NCBI GenBank assembly: GCA_035192965.1
Contig: CP136571.1
Coordinates: 206,501 to 270,500 of the forward strand
Reading direction: 5' to 3'
DNA: 64,000 bases
From: Fuscovulum sp.
GTDB lineage: Bacteria > Pseudomonadota > Alphaproteobacteria > Rhodobacterales > Rhodobacteraceae
A model generated the notes under the pieces. It was given only the letters and a program-made list of their open reading frames with translations. It searched no databases and was not told the DNA's origin. The position numbers and the translations under genes are program-made. This document shows positions 32,615-45,115 of this stretch, piece after piece (within the stretch, counting starts at the first letter, position 1; every line of letters starts with the position of its first letter).

Positions 32615-33251
32615 CGCCCGCTACATCCCGCCCCTCTACAACCCGCCCCTCTACAACCCGCAATGTCAGGTTGATGCGCCCGCCGCCCGGCAGCAGCCGC
32701 GATGAACGAAAGCGCAGCCTGTCGATCCCGTGCCAGGCAAGGCGCGCGGGGCCGCCCATCAAAAGGACATCGCCGGATTTGAGCCAGAGGCTTTCGGTCG
32801 GATCCTTGCGATCAGGGCCGCCCATGCGGAACAGCGCCTCATCCCCCAAGCTAACGGACAAGACTGGGAAGGAGAAATCACCTTCGTCCTTGTCCTGATG
32901 CAGGCCCATCTTGGCACCTTCGCCATAGAAATTGATGAGGCAGCAATCGGGCGCGCGGGACAAGCCTGTAAGGTTTTGCCACAGATCCAGCACGACCGGC
33001 GGGATGGCAGGCCAGGCCTGACCTGCGGGATGGCGGGGTTCATAGCGATAGCCCTGCTGATCGGTGATCCAGCCAAGCCGCCCGGCCGAAGTCATCCGTA
33101 CGCTCATTGGGCGGCCGCCCGGCGTGACAGGCGCATAAAGCGGGGCCGCCGCTACGATGCCGCGCAGATCCGCCACGAGGGCGGTTTGGGCAGGACCGTC
33201 AAGCAAGCCGGGCCAGTAACGAAAGCCCCGGATTTCAATTGGCACGGCCAT
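32592..33251 (-). CDS. alkB: AlkB-type 2-oxoglutarate/Fe(II) dioxygenase
   Basis: A 219-residue oxidative demethylase of alkylated DNA bases. The Fe(II) triad is visible: the His and Asp of GLHQDKDEGDF and the distal His in RLAWHGIDRLRF; the 2-oxoglutarate Arg lies in FRSSRLLPGGGRINLTLR. The substrate-lid region MSVRMTSAGRLGWITDQQGY fits AlkB. I chose ATG at 33251 (MAVPIEIRGF); two more ATGs upstream lie in the dnaK promoter area. The last codons contain a short tandem repeat (VVEGR twice; CCCGCCCCTCTACAA twice near 32628-32657). Divergent from dnaK. Confidence 0.9.
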   Translation of the reverse strand: MAVPIEIRGFRYWPGLLDGPAQTALVADLRGIVAAAPLYAPVTPGGRPMSVRMTSAGRLGWITDQQGYRYEPRHPAGQAWPAIPPVVLDLWQNLTGLSRAPDCCLINFYGEGAKMGLHQDKDEGDFSFPVLSVSLGDEALFRMGGPDRKDPTESLWLKSGDVLLMGGPARLAWHGIDRLRFRSSRLLPGGGRINLTLRVVEGRVVEGRDVAGATSPSSS

Positions 33252-33296
33252 GTATGCGTTCCTTTGCATTGATATTACTTTCCAGCAGGCCAGCCG

Positions 33297-33325
33297 CTTG
33301 CAGCCCCCCGATGCCCCTCTTATAT
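33297..33325 (+). promoter_or_regulatory. Heat-shock (RpoH-type) promoter of dnaKJ
   Basis: CTTG (33297-33300), then 13 bp, then CCCCTCTTATAT (33314-33325), close to the alphaproteobacterial RpoH pattern (CTTG, 13-bp spacer, CCCCATNT-like). It lies about 120 bp before the dnaK ATG. No CIRCE inverted repeat is seen, so HrcA control is unlikely here. Confidence 0.6.
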
Positions 33326-33441
33326 ACACGGTCAAGCCGGGATACGGGCGGGCCGCCTGCCCCGGATGCACTTGGGATCGGGGCTGGATGCCTGGCTAGG
33401 GTCCGTCCCCAAAACATCGCCGAAAGAAGAGGTAGCATATC

Positions 33442-35349
33442 ATGGCCAAAGTCATCGGGATTGACCTCGGGACCACGAACTCTTGCGTTGCCATCATGGA
33501 TGGTTCGCAGCCCCGGATCATCGAAAACTCGGAAGGCGCGCGCACGACGCCATCTATTGTTGCGTTCACGGAAAGTGAGCGCCTGGTGGGCCAGCCCGCC
33601 AAACGGCAGGCAGTCACGAACGCCGCCAACACCGTCTTTGCCGTCAAGCGCCTAATCGGGCGCCGCCATGACGACCCAGCGGTGCTGAAGGATCAGAAGA
33701 ACATTCCGTTCAAGGTTGTGAACGGCGGCAACGGCGATGCCTGGGTCGAAGTGCGGGGCGAGAAGTACAGCCCCAGCCAGATCTCGGCATTCATCCTGCA
33801 GAAGATGAAGGAAACCGCCGAATCCTATTTGGGTGAAACCGTCACGCAGGCCGTGATCACGGTTCCCGCCTATTTCAACGACGCCCAGCGTCAGGCCACC
33901 AAGGATGCCGGCAAGATCGCCGGTCTGGAAGTGCTGCGCATCATCAACGAACCGACGGCGGCCGCGCTGGCCTATGGTCTGGACAAGAAAGAAACCCGCA
34001 CCATCGCGGTCTATGACCTTGGTGGCGGTACGTTCGACATCACCATTCTGGAGATCGATGACGGCCTGTTCGAGGTGAAATCCACCAACGGGGACACGTT
34101 CCTTGGCGGGGAAGATTTCGACATGCGGATCGTCACCTATCTGGCGGATGAGTTCAAGAAAGAGCATGGCGTCGACCTGACGCTGGACAAGATGGCGCTT
34201 CAGCGTCTGAAGGAAGCTGCCGAAAAGGCGAAGATCGAGCTTTCGTCCAGCCAGCAGACCGAAATCAACCAGCCGTTCATTTCGATGGACAAGAACACCG
34301 GTCAGCCGCTGCACCTTGTGGTGAAGCTGACCCGGGCCAAGCTGGAATCGCTGGTCGATGACCTGATCAAGAAGTCGATGAAGCCCTGCGCCGCCGCGCT
34401 GAAGGATGCCGGTCTGACGACGTCGGACATCGACGAGGTCGTTCTCGTGGGTGGTATGACCCGGATGCCGCGCGTGATCGAAGAGGTCACCAAGTTCTTT
34501 GGCAAGGAACCGCACAAGGGTGTGAACCCGGATGAGGTTGTGGCCGCCGGTGCCGCCATTCAGGCGGGTGTGTTGCAGGGCGACGTGAAGGATGTGGTCC
34601 TGCTGGACGTCACCCCGCTGTCGCTGGGGATCGAAACGCTGGGTGGCGTGTTCACCCGGTTGATCGACCGCAACACCACGATCCCAACGAAGAAGAGCCA
34701 GATCTTCTCGACCGCCGAAGACAACCAGAACGCCGTGACGATCCGGGTGTTCCAGGGCGAACGCGAGATGGCCGCCGACAACAAGATGCTGGGCCAGTTC
34801 AACCTGGAAAACATCCCGCCAGCACCGCGTGGCATGCCGCAGATCGAGGTGACCTTTGACATTGACGCCAACGGGATCGTGTCCGTCGGCGCCAAGGACA
34901 AGGGCACCGGCAAGACGCAGCAGATCACCATTCAGGCCTCGGGCGGCCTGAGCGATGAGGACATCGAAAAGATGGTCAAGGACGCCGAGGCGAATGCCGA
35001 TGCGGACCGGGCCCGTCGGGAACTGGTGGAATCGAAGAACCAGGGCGAAAGCCTGCTGCATTCGACCAAGAAGTCGCTGACCGAGCATGGCGACAAGGTC
35101 GATGCCTCGACTGTGGAAGCGATCGAGCTGGCGATGCAGCCGCTGGAAGAAGCGCTGAAAGGTGAGGATGTCGGCAAGATCAAGGGCGGCATCCAGAACC
35201 TGACGGAAGCGGCGATGAAGCTGGGCGAGGCGATCTACAAGGCCAGCCAGTCCGATGCCAGCGGGGCCGAGGAAGACGGGCCGCGTCCGGTGGACGATGA
35301 CATCGTCGATGCCGATTTCGAAGATCTGGGCGAAAACAAGCGGAAGTAA
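33442..35349 (+). CDS. dnaK: Molecular chaperone DnaK (Hsp70)
   Basis: A 635-residue Hsp70. The nucleotide-binding domain (1-380) carries [52 protein letters not shown] and [12 protein letters not shown]; the linker [16 protein letters not shown] is followed by the substrate-binding domain (390-505), the helical lid, and the C-terminal acidic tail ending [13 protein letters not shown] that recruits partners. It folds and rescues proteins with DnaJ and GrpE. GAAGAGGTAG precedes the ATG. A GC-rich hairpin separates it from dnaJ, probably setting a lower dnaJ level. Confidence 0.98.
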   Translation: MAKVIGIDLGTTNSCVAIMDGSQPRIIENSEGARTTPSIVAFTESERLVGQPAKRQAVTNAANTVFAVKRLIGRRHDDPAVLKDQKNIPFKVVNGGNGDAWVEVRGEKYSPSQISAFILQKMKETAESYLGETVTQAVITVPAYFNDAQRQATKDAGKIAGLEVLRIINEPTAAALAYGLDKKETRTIAVYDLGGGTFDITILEIDDGLFEVKSTNGDTFLGGEDFDMRIVTYLADEFKKEHGVDLTLDKMALQRLKEAAEKAKIELSSSQQTEINQPFISMDKNTGQPLHLVVKLTRAKLESLVDDLIKKSMKPCAAALKDAGLTTSDIDEVVLVGGMTRMPRVIEEVTKFFGKEPHKGVNPDEVVAAGAAIQAGVLQGDVKDVVLLDVTPLSLGIETLGGVFTRLIDRNTTIPTKKSQIFSTAEDNQNAVTIRVFQGEREMAADNKMLGQFNLENIPPAPRGMPQIEVTFDIDANGIVSVGAKDKGTGKTQQITIQASGGLSDEDIEKMVKDAEANADADRARRELVESKNQGESLLHSTKKSLTEHGDKVDASTVEAIELAMQPLEEALKGEDVGKIKGGIQNLTEAAMKLGEAIYKASQSDASGAEEDGPRPVDDDIVDADFEDLGENKRK

Positions 35350-35368
35350 CACCGCGTGAATCGGAAGA

Positions 35369-35396
35369 GGGGGCGGTTCGGAAACGGACCGCCCCC
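35369..35396 (+). terminator. Stem-loop between dnaK and dnaJ (attenuator-like)
   Basis: GGGGGCGGTTC (35369-35379) pairs with GGACCGCCCCC (35386-35396, one G-T pair) around loop GGAAAC. No T-run follows, so read-through into dnaJ is expected; it may protect the dnaK mRNA 3' end or cut the dnaJ level. Confidence 0.6.
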
Positions 35397-35426
35397 ACCC
35401 GGTTCTGAGAGGGGGTTTTGTCCCGA

Positions 35427-36584
35427 ATGGCAAAACGAGATTTCTACGACATTCTAGGCGTGGCACGTGGCGCATCCGCCGACGAGCTGAAGAAAGCCTA
35501 TCGGCAGAAGGCCAAGGAGCTGCATCCTGACCGGAATTCGGACAACCCGAATGCCGAGGCGCAGTTCAAGGAAGTGAACGAAGCCTATGACGTGCTGAAG
35601 GATGCCGATCGCAAGGCCGCCTATGACCGGTATGGCCATGCCGCCTTTGAGGGCGGCGGTGGCGGGCGCGGGGCGCAGGGCTTTGGCGGCGCGGGCAATG
35701 GCGACTTCGCCAGCGCGTTTTCGGACGTGTTCGAAGACCTGTTCGGCGATTTCATGGGTGGCACGCGCGGGGGTGCGGGTGGCGGACGGTCACGCGCACA
35801 GCGCGGGTCTGACCTGCGCTATAACCTGCGTGTTTCCCTGGAAGAAGCCTATCAGGGCGTGCAGAAAACGATCAACGTACCCACTTCCGTGGCCTGCGAC
35901 ACCTGTCGCGGCACCGGGGCCGAGGGCGGCGCAGAACCCGTGACATGCCCCACCTGTTCGGGCATGGGCAAGGTGCGGGCGCAGCAGGGCTTTTTCACCG
36001 TGGAACGGACCTGCCCCACCTGTAACGGCATGGGCCAGATCGTGAAAAACCCCTGCCGGTCTTGTGGCGGGGCGGGCCGGATCGAGAAGGAGCGGTCGCT
36101 TTCCGTGAACATCCCGGCTGGGGTGGAGACGGGCACACGCATCCGGTTGGCGGGTGAGGGTGAGGCAGGGTTGCGCGGCGGGCCTGCGGGCGATTTGTAT
36201 ATCTTCATCGAATTGCGGGAACACCCGATCTTTCAACGCGACGGGGTGCATCTATTCTGCCGCGTGCCCATCAGCATCACAGCAGCCGCCTTGGGTGGCG
36301 AGGTTGAGGTGCCGACGATTGATGGTGGCCGCAGCCGCGTGAAGGTGCCGGCGGGCGCTCAGACGGGCAAACAGATGCGGCTGCGCGCCAAGGGGATGCC
36401 GGCGCTGCGCGGTGGCGGTCTGGGCGATATGGTGCTGGAACTGGCCGTTGAAACGCCGGTGAACCTGACCGCGCGGCAGAAGGAAATCCTTCAGGAATTC
36501 GAGAAGCTGAGCGAAGAAAACAACCCCGAGGGAAAGACCTTCTTTTCCAAGGTGAAAGGCTTCTGGGACGGAATGAAGAGCTGA
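35427..36584 (+). CDS. dnaJ: Co-chaperone DnaJ (Hsp40)
   Basis: A 385-residue type I J-protein. The J domain (1-70) has [20 protein letters not shown] and the HPD motif in ELHPDRNS; a Gly/Phe-rich region follows ([15 protein letters not shown]). The zinc region (about 140-220) has four CxxCxGxG-type repeats ([32 protein letters not shown]), and a C-terminal substrate domain completes it. The ATG at 35427 gives the standard start; an ATG 9 bp upstream would only add MSR. Co-transcribed with dnaK; a strong terminator follows. Confidence 0.97.
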   Translation: MAKRDFYDILGVARGASADELKKAYRQKAKELHPDRNSDNPNAEAQFKEVNEAYDVLKDADRKAAYDRYGHAAFEGGGGGRGAQGFGGAGNGDFASAFSDVFEDLFGDFMGGTRGGAGGGRSRAQRGSDLRYNLRVSLEEAYQGVQKTINVPTSVACDTCRGTGAEGGAEPVTCPTCSGMGKVRAQQGFFTVERTCPTCNGMGQIVKNPCRSCGGAGRIEKERSLSVNIPAGVETGTRIRLAGEGEAGLRGGPAGDLYIFIELREHPIFQRDGVHLFCRVPISITAAALGGEVEVPTIDGGRSRVKVPAGAQTGKQMRLRAKGMPALRGGGLGDMVLELAVETPVNLTARQKEILQEFEKLSEENNPEGKTFFSKVKGFWDGMKS

Positions 36585-36604
36585 TCCGATCCTTAGCGCC
36601 TTTG

Positions 36605-36635
36605 AAAGGGCCATCGGGAAACCGGTGGCCCTTTT
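36605..36635 (+). terminator. Intrinsic terminator after dnaJ
   Basis: AAAGGGCCATCGG (36605-36617) pairs with CCGGTGGCCCTTT (36622-36634, near-perfect) around loop GAAA, running directly into CTTTT. Confidence 0.85.
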
Positions 36636-36687
36636 GCATGCCGCGGGCGTTAAGGCCCTGTTCACTTGTTTCGCGGACACTGGCGGT

Positions 36688-37458
36688 ATGAGACAGGCAC
36701 AGCATTTTCACGAAGGAACCTTGCCGCTCTTCCCCGCCGGGGATGAGGATGAGGCGGTGTGTGCCACACCGCTGACGGGGCGGCTGCCCAGTTACATCAC
36801 CGATCACCGCAAACGGCTGCGCGCGCGGTTTACTGAAACCGGCGGGCAAGGGGTGGCGGAATACGAACTGCTGGAACTGGTCCTGTTCCGCGCCATCGGT
36901 AGGCAGGATGTAAAGCCGCTGGCGCGGCGGTTGCTGGACACGTTCGGCGATCTGGCGCGGGTCGTATCGGCCCCCCCTGCCCGGCTGATGCAGGTGCATG
37001 GCGTGGGCGACGCGGTAGTGATGGAGTTAAAGCTGATGGAGGCGGTGGCGCAGCGCATGGCGCGGTCGCGGGTGATGCAGCGGCCTGTGCTGTCATCCTG
37101 GAACGCGCTGCTGGATTACTGCCATACCGTGATGGCCCATGCCGAACAGGAGCATTTCCGCATCCTGTTTCTGGACCGCAAGAATGTGCTGGTGGCGGAT
37201 GAGGAACAGGCGAAAGGCACGGTGGACCATGTGCCAGTCTATCCGCGCGAGGTGGTGAAGCGCGCGCTGGAACTGGGCGCTTCGGCGTTGATACTGGTGC
37301 ATAACCACCCGTCTGGTGACCCTACACCTTCATCCGCGGATATCGACATGACGCGACAGATCATGCAGGCCTGCGCTGTGCTGGGGATCACGCTGCATGA
37401 CCATCTGATCATCGGCAAAAGCCGCGAGGTCAGTCTGCGGGCGGAGCGTCTGATTTAA
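36688..37458 (+). CDS. radC: RadC/JAB-domain DNA repair-associated protein
   Basis: A 256-residue protein. The N-terminal helix-hairpin-helix region (about 40-130) includes YELLELVLFRAIGRQDVKPL and MQVHGVGDAVVMELKLMEA; the C-terminal MPN/JAB-like zinc domain carries ALILVHNHPSGDPTPSSADI, with the His-x-His and Ser/Asp ligands, and LHDHLIIG. RadC's biochemical role is still unclear despite its name. I chose ATG at 36688, because the earlier ATG at 36625 lies inside the dnaJ terminator. Its last 29 bp overlap the 3' end of the next gene on the opposite strand. Confidence 0.9.
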   Translation: MRQAQHFHEGTLPLFPAGDEDEAVCATPLTGRLPSYITDHRKRLRARFTETGGQGVAEYELLELVLFRAIGRQDVKPLARRLLDTFGDLARVVSAPPARLMQVHGVGDAVVMELKLMEAVAQRMARSRVMQRPVLSSWNALLDYCHTVMAHAEQEHFRILFLDRKNVLVADEEQAKGTVDHVPVYPREVVKRALELGASALILVHNHPSGDPTPSSADIDMTRQIMQACAVLGITLHDHLIIGKSREVSLRAERLI

Positions 37459-38938
37459 GGAAATCGGGGCGCAGCCAAAGCTCTACCCGCCGGTTCAGGC
37501 GGCGGCCTGCGCCGGTTTCATCGCAAGCCATCGGAAGCGCCTCGCCAAAGGCCATGACCTGCGGCAGACGATCCGGGGGCAGATCGGGCGTGGCGGCCTG
37601 AAGGGCAGCCAGAACAGCCTCGGCCCGGGTTTGCGACAGGGCAAGATTGGCGCTTGCAGCGCCGGACCCATCAGAGAACCCTGCCAAGATCATTGCCTCG
37701 CCGCGAAACCCGTCGGAATCAAGCAGACGGGCAAGGTCTTCGATATTGCCGCGCGAGTGGGCGTCCAGCGTGCTGGACCCATCTTCGAACCGGAAGGTGA
37801 AGGACAGACGATCCGCGCCATCCATCACATCGACAAGACGCTTCAGATCAGCCAGCGTGGTTTCTTCGCCCGCGCCCTGAATGGCGTTGATCAGGCGCAG
37901 GCCATCGGCCGTCATCGGTTGGCGTTCGGCGTCGCGGTCGACATAGCCCTGCGCGGCGATCACCTGTTGGGCCTGTGGCAAGCTGAGGAATTCAAGGAAT
38001 TCCCGCGCCATCAGCGGCAGACGGCGGCGCGGGGTGAGCAGGTGGAGCGGAAGGGAGAGGGGATAATCCTCGGCCTTCACCGCGAGTGTGCTGGGCAGCA
38101 GGGGAAAGCCGCAACTGTCGGTCAGGGTTACAGCACGGGCCTTGCCAGCCACAGCGCGGGCGGTAACGGCCAGCGCCCAGGGATCGCGGGCGACAGCCTC
38201 GGCCAGGGTGGCGAAATCGGGGTGAACCTCCGTCGCCGCGACCTCGCGCCCCAAACGGCCAGAGAGGGCGCGTTGCAGGCCGTTGGTGGCGGGCAGGCCA
38301 TGCAGGACCAGCGGCATGTCGGGGCCGCCGATTTCAGACCAGTTCGTCACCTCGCCCGACAGGGCGCGCGCCAGATCGGCCGAAGAGATTTGCGCAACCG
38401 GGTTGTCGGCAGCAACAACCGGGACCAGCGCATCAAGGGCGAGCGGGCGCGACCCCAGATCGGGTTCGGTGCTGGCAGATAGGATCAGTTCCGCGCCGCC
38501 CGACAGCAGAGCCGCGCGCGCAGCCTCCTGACCCATGGGTTGGAAGGTGAATTCAGCCAGTATCTGACCGGTGGTCGGATCGGTAAGGGTGGCGGTGGCG
38601 TCAGTGACGCTGTGATCGAGCCCGCGCGATGTGGCGAAGGCTGCCACAAGGGGCGGGATCAGACTGCGGCCGGGATCGCCTTCGCCCACGATGCGGACGG
38701 GGATACGCGGGGCCATCAGATCCGGGCAACCGGGGCCGTCACAGATGACGCCCTGTCCATCCACCGTCAGCGGGCCATATTCGGTTGCGATTCTGTAAAA
38801 TTCGCCATCCCAACCTTGCAGCGTGCCGGTCAGCGACAGCCCACCATCACGCGCGGTCAGCGTCACATCCTGCGCCGCCGCCATGCCTGCACAAAGACAG
38901 GCAGCAAGAACCGCGACACGATACGACACAACCTTCAT
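37430..38938 (-). CDS. Periplasmic solute-binding domain fused to an OmpA-like domain
   Basis: A 502-residue exported protein. The signal peptide ends near GMAAA (residue 22). Residues 23-75 are a small beta domain with a Cys pair (VICDGPGCPDL). Residues 80-330 resemble PstS-type phosphate-binding proteins (VRIVGEGDPGRSLIPPLVAA, LARALSGEVTNWSEIGGPDM). Residues 380-490 form an OmpA-type peptidoglycan-binding domain (FRFEDGSSTLDAHSRGNIED, LSQTRAEAVLAAL, RRLNRRVELWL). It could be a wall-tethered binding protein; the ligand is unknown. Convergent with radC and downstream of the Pro-rich protein and secA on the minus strand. Confidence 0.82.
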   Translation of the reverse strand: MKVVSYRVAVLAACLCAGMAAAQDVTLTARDGGLSLTGTLQGWDGEFYRIATEYGPLTVDGQGVICDGPGCPDLMAPRIPVRIVGEGDPGRSLIPPLVAAFATSRGLDHSVTDATATLTDPTTGQILAEFTFQPMGQEAARAALLSGGAELILSASTEPDLGSRPLALDALVPVVAADNPVAQISSADLARALSGEVTNWSEIGGPDMPLVLHGLPATNGLQRALSGRLGREVAATEVHPDFATLAEAVARDPWALAVTARAVAGKARAVTLTDSCGFPLLPSTLAVKAEDYPLSLPLHLLTPRRRLPLMAREFLEFLSLPQAQQVIAAQGYVDRDAERQPMTADGLRLINAIQGAGEETTLADLKRLVDVMDGADRLSFTFRFEDGSSTLDAHSRGNIEDLARLLDSDGFRGEAMILAGFSDGSGAASANLALSQTRAEAVLAALQAATPDLPPDRLPQVMAFGEALPMACDETGAGRRLNRRVELWLRPDFLKSDAPPAD

Positions 38939-38955
38939 TCAATCCCGCCAAGCCC

Positions 38956-39840
38956 TTACTCTGTGGCGGCGAGTTTCGTGTCGGGGACCGGATTATTCAA
39001 GGCCACAAAACCACCCGTGCCATCGCATTCGGGCATGGCGAGGCTAAGGTCGGCGCGGGTCACGATGCCGGCAGCGCTGTAGAGCACTTCGCCCAGCAAT
39101 TCGCGCCCGCAGGTTTCGGGGGTGATTTCCGCCTCGATCGCGGGGGAGATGGTCGCGTCTGACGAGAGGGTGACAATCTCAGCCAGCATGGGGACAGGGC
39201 CGGAGAGCGTGCCAAGAGCAATCTGGGTGCCATCGCCGCGGAAGGTGAAGCGGTCACCGGCCATCCATTGCACAGCAAGGCGGCGCAGGGCGGCGACTTC
39301 GGGCACGGGGGCGCTGGCCCGGGCTTCGGTGCCATCAGGCAGGCGGAGCGAAAGCGCGCCTGCAGGATCAAGGGCAGGAATGTCGATGAAAAGCGCACCG
39401 GTGGCGGTGGTCTGGTAAGTGACGGCGAGGCCGGCATGTTGCAGCACAACCGTCTGATTGGGATGGCAGGGCGCGCTAAGGCTGATGGACAGCATGGCAT
39501 CGGCGGCGGCAAAGGCATCGAGTGTGACGGGGCAAAGATCGGCCTGCGCTGCGGGCGCGGGATCGGGTATCGGTTCCGGCTTGAGATCGGGTTCGGCCGT
39601 GGGCAGCGGGACAAGCGGTTCATCGACCAAGGCCACCGGGGTGATCACAGGTCCGGGTTGCGGATCAAGGGCGGCGAGCGGCGTGGCTGCAGCAAGGCGC
39701 AGAGGGGTGGGTGTTTCCGCGCGGGGGACCGGGATCATGGCAGCAGACGATTGTGCCGTCCCCGATTGCATATACTGCCCTGCACCCAGCGCCAGAAGCA
39801 CCGTGCCACCCGCCATCACCAAACTACGCTTGCGATCCAT
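38956..39840 (-). CDS. Membrane-anchored periplasmic protein with Pro-rich stalk, unknown function
   Basis: A 294-residue protein. A short N-terminal hydrophobic segment (VMAGGTVLLALGAGQYM, about 8-24) is either an uncleaved anchor or signal. A Pro/Ala/Glu-rich stalk covers about 35-95 (PEPIPDPAPAAQ), then a beta-rich C-terminal domain with four Cys (DLCPVTL, SAPCHPN, PETCGREL, MPECDGT), fitting two disulfides. I do not recognise a family. It lies 17 bp upstream of the binding/OmpA fusion gene on the same strand, so the two may work together at the cell envelope. Confidence 0.72.
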   Translation of the reverse strand: MDRKRSLVMAGGTVLLALGAGQYMQSGTAQSSAAMIPVPRAETPTPLRLAAATPLAALDPQPGPVITPVALVDEPLVPLPTAEPDLKPEPIPDPAPAAQADLCPVTLDAFAAADAMLSISLSAPCHPNQTVVLQHAGLAVTYQTTATGALFIDIPALDPAGALSLRLPDGTEARASAPVPEVAALRRLAVQWMAGDRFTFRGDGTQIALGTLSGPVPMLAEIVTLSSDATISPAIEAEITPETCGRELLGEVLYSAAGIVTRADLSLAMPECDGTGGFVALNNPVPDTKLAATE

Positions 39841-39936
39841 GTCAGCCCCTGACGCACCATTACCGGCATGGTTGTGTCAGGGGATAACGTCCCGCACAGG
39901 GCAGGATTGTGGCAATTTCGGAAACGGTCGACCGGA

Positions 39937-42705
<2,769 letters not shown>

Positions 42706-42884
42706 GTTTTCTCCGCCTACCTGACATCATCGTGTGAGGCTGCGGCCTTGCCCGACCCCAACGCCTTCCATAGAAGAGCCAAGTGGCCCGGCAGGCCCCG
42801 TCGCACGCGACCACCGCGAGATAAGGGAGAGGCCGGGCATAGTCAACGTCGCTGAGGGTAGCGGCCCGATCAGGAGAAGGTGAG

Positions 42885-43742
42885 ATGGCGAAACATTACG
42901 GGATCTGGGCAGGGCTTGTGCTGGCCTGTGGCGTGGCGCTGCCGACGTTGGCGCAGGATGAAGCCGCGCCGACCGCCGATACGGTGGTTGCCACGGTGAA
43001 TGGGACCGAGATCACGCTGGGCGAACTGATCATCCTGCGCGAGAAGCTGCCCGCGCAGTATCAGGCGCTGCCGGATGACATGCTGTTCACCGGGCTTCTG
43101 GATCAGGCGATTCAGCAGGCCGCGCTGGAGCAATCGGTGGCGGACAGCGCGACCAAGCGCGATGAGATCTGGATGCGCACCGACGCGCGCAGCTATCTGG
43201 CGGGCAAGGCATTGCAGGCCGTGGTGGCAGAGGCAGTGACGGATGCGGCGTTGCAGGCGGCTTACGACACGAAATACGCCAATGCCCCGGCGGCGAAGGA
43301 ATATTCGGCGCAGCATATCCTTGTCGACAGCGAGGAGAAGGCAAAGGAATTGAAGGCGCAGATTGATGGCGGCGCGGATTTCGCGGAATTGGCCAAGACC
43401 AATTCCAGCGATACCGGATCGGCGGTGAATGGCGGCGATCTGGGCTGGTTCGGGCTGGGCATGATGGTTGCCCCGTTCGAGGCGGCTGTGGTCGCAGCAG
43501 CACCGGGCACGGTGACCGATCCGGTGCAAACCGATTTCGGCTGGCATCTGATCAAGGTGAACGAAGTGCGCGACGCCGCCAAACCGACGATTGACGAAGT
43601 GCGCGACGAACTGGCGGCCGAGATTGAGCAGGTCGCTGTAGAGGCGAAGTTGGCCGAGTTGACCGCCGCGTCCGAGATCACCCGCCCGGGCGAGGGGATT
43701 GACCCGGCCCTGCTTCGGGATGCAACTCTGCTCGACAAGTGA
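42885..43742 (+). CDS. Periplasmic parvulin-type peptidyl-prolyl isomerase
   Basis: A 285-residue exported chaperone/isomerase. The signal peptide ends near LPTLAQ (residue 23). An N-terminal SurA-like helical part (30-135; VATVNGTEITLGELIILREK) is followed by the rotamase domain (about 140-235; EYSAQHILVDSEEKAKELKA, ELAKTNSSDTGSAVNGGDLG, APFEAAVVAAAPGTV and FGWHLIKVNEV). It probably helps fold outer-membrane or secreted proteins. AAGGTGAG precedes the ATG. It is 17 bp before argJ on the same strand. Confidence 0.9.
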   Translation: MAKHYGIWAGLVLACGVALPTLAQDEAAPTADTVVATVNGTEITLGELIILREKLPAQYQALPDDMLFTGLLDQAIQQAALEQSVADSATKRDEIWMRTDARSYLAGKALQAVVAEAVTDAALQAAYDTKYANAPAAKEYSAQHILVDSEEKAKELKAQIDGGADFAELAKTNSSDTGSAVNGGDLGWFGLGMMVAPFEAAVVAAAPGTVTDPVQTDFGWHLIKVNEVRDAAKPTIDEVRDELAAEIEQVAVEAKLAELTAASEITRPGEGIDPALLRDATLLDK

Positions 43743-43759
43743 AACCGGGAGACGGGCCT

Positions 43760-45115
43760 ATGGCAAAGACCGATTGGAAATCAGAAGCGCGGGCGCTGAA
43801 GAAGAAAGTCCGCAAGCTGAAGGCCCGTGTGATGGGAGAAGAAATCGGGGCGGCGCTGGCCGCTGCCCCGAAGAAAAAGGCCAAGCCGGTATCGCCGCTG
43901 GCACCCAAGGGCGGCTTTCCCAAGCTGCCGGCAATCGCGGGGGTGGAGTTTGCCGCTGTCGAGGCCGGGGTGCGGTATCAAAACCGCAAGGATGTGATGC
44001 TGGTGCGGCTGGCACCCGGAACGGCGATGGCGGGTGTGTTCACGCGGTCTTTTACTCGGTCGGGCTGCGTGCGGGATTGCCAGACGAAACTGGAAACCAA
44101 GGTTCCTGCGGGCGCAGGCGCGGCGATCATCGTGAATTCGGGCAATTCCAATGCCTTTACCGGCAAGGTCGGCGATGCGGCGGTGGCTGCGGTGACGGGT
44201 GGCGTGGCCGAGGCGTTGGGGATTCCGGCAAGCCGGGTATTCTCATCCTCGACAGGGGTGATCGGCGAGCCGCTGCCGTTTGAGAAAATCACGTCCAAGA
44301 TCGGCGATCTGGTGGCCGACCTGCGCGAGGATGCCATCGAGATGGCCGCCCATGCGATGATGACGACCGACACCTTCCCCAAAGGCGCAGCCGCCGTGGT
44401 GCAGGGTGACGGGGGCGAGATCCGGATTGCCGGAATTGCCAAGGGATCAGGGATGATCGCGCCGGATATGGCGACGATGCTGGTCTATGTCTTTACCGAT
44501 GCCAAGATTTCGGCGGCGGCCCTGCAACGGATGCTGTCGCGGAATGTGGATACGACCTTCAATTCCATCACCGTGGACAGCGATACCTCCACCTCGGACA
44601 CGCTGCTGGTGGCGGCGACGGGGCAATCGGCAGCAGCCGAGGTGAAGGGTGCGGTGGCCAAGGCCTTTGAGGTTGCGCTGAAGGGCGTGATGATGGACCT
44701 GGCGCATCAGGTGATCCGCGATGGCGAGGGCGCAACGAAATTCGTCGAAGTACGGGTGACCGGCGCGAAGGATGATGCCGATGCCGCGCGGGTGGCTTTC
44801 TCGGTGGCAAATTCCCCGCTGGTGAAGACGGCGATTGCCGGGCAGGACCCGAACTGGGGGCGCATCGTGGCGGCCGTGGGCAAATCCGGGGCCGAGGCAG
44901 ACCGTGACCGGCTGACGATCCGGTTCGGGGATATCTTGGTGGCCGAAAAAGGCTGGCGCAACCCGGAGTACCGGGAAGAGGACGGCGCGAATTACATGCT
45001 GGGCGAGGATCTGGTGATCGGCGTCGACCTTGGGCTGGGCAAGGGAAAGCGGTCGGTCTGGACCTGCGATCTGACCAACCGTTATGTGGAGATCAACGCG
45101 GATTACCGGTCTTGA
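43760..45115 (+). CDS. argJ: Glutamate N-acetyltransferase/amino-acid acetyltransferase (ArgJ) with Lys-rich N-terminal extension
   Basis: A 451-residue enzyme recycling acetyl groups from N-acetylornithine to glutamate in arginine synthesis. It is a self-cleaving protein: the cleavage site is the Ala-Thr-Met-Leu of MIAPDMATMLVYVFTD, whose Thr becomes the nucleophile. The region IIVNSGNSNAFTG and DPNWGRIVAAVGKSGAE fit the family. Residues 1-43 are an unusual extension (SEARALKKKVRKLKARVMGE, then PKKKAKP) before the usual start near VSPLAPKGGFP. The ATG at 43760 follows GGGAGACGGG; there is no later ATG that would give the short form. Overlaps mutT by 4 bp. Confidence 0.93.
   Translation: MAKTDWKSEARALKKKVRKLKARVMGEEIGAALAAAPKKKAKPVSPLAPKGGFPKLPAIAGVEFAAVEAGVRYQNRKDVMLVRLAPGTAMAGVFTRSFTRSGCVRDCQTKLETKVPAGAGAAIIVNSGNSNAFTGKVGDAAVAAVTGGVAEALGIPASRVFSSSTGVIGEPLPFEKITSKIGDLVADLREDAIEMAAHAMMTTDTFPKGAAAVVQGDGGEIRIAGIAKGSGMIAPDMATMLVYVFTDAKISAAALQRMLSRNVDTTFNSITVDSDTSTSDTLLVAATGQSAAAEVKGAVAKAFEVALKGVMMDLAHQVIRDGEGATKFVEVRVTGAKDDADAARVAFSVANSPLVKTAIAGQDPNWGRIVAAVGKSGAEADRDRLTIRFGDILVAEKGWRNPEYREEDGANYMLGEDLVIGVDLGLGKGKRSVWTCDLTNRYVEINADYRS

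Noticed and set aside
32615..32660. Tandem CCCGCCCCTCTACAA copies at the 3' end of alkB as a repeat element
   Set aside because: Only about two and a half copies, in frame, coding VVEGR twice; more likely slippage in the gene than a mobile or CRISPR-like repeat.
33652..35475. 607-codon open frame antisense to dnaK
   Set aside because: dnaK is unmistakable on the plus strand. Long antisense frames over dnaK are a known artefact of its codon bias; this one is His/Leu/Val-rich with no domain or ribosome-binding site.
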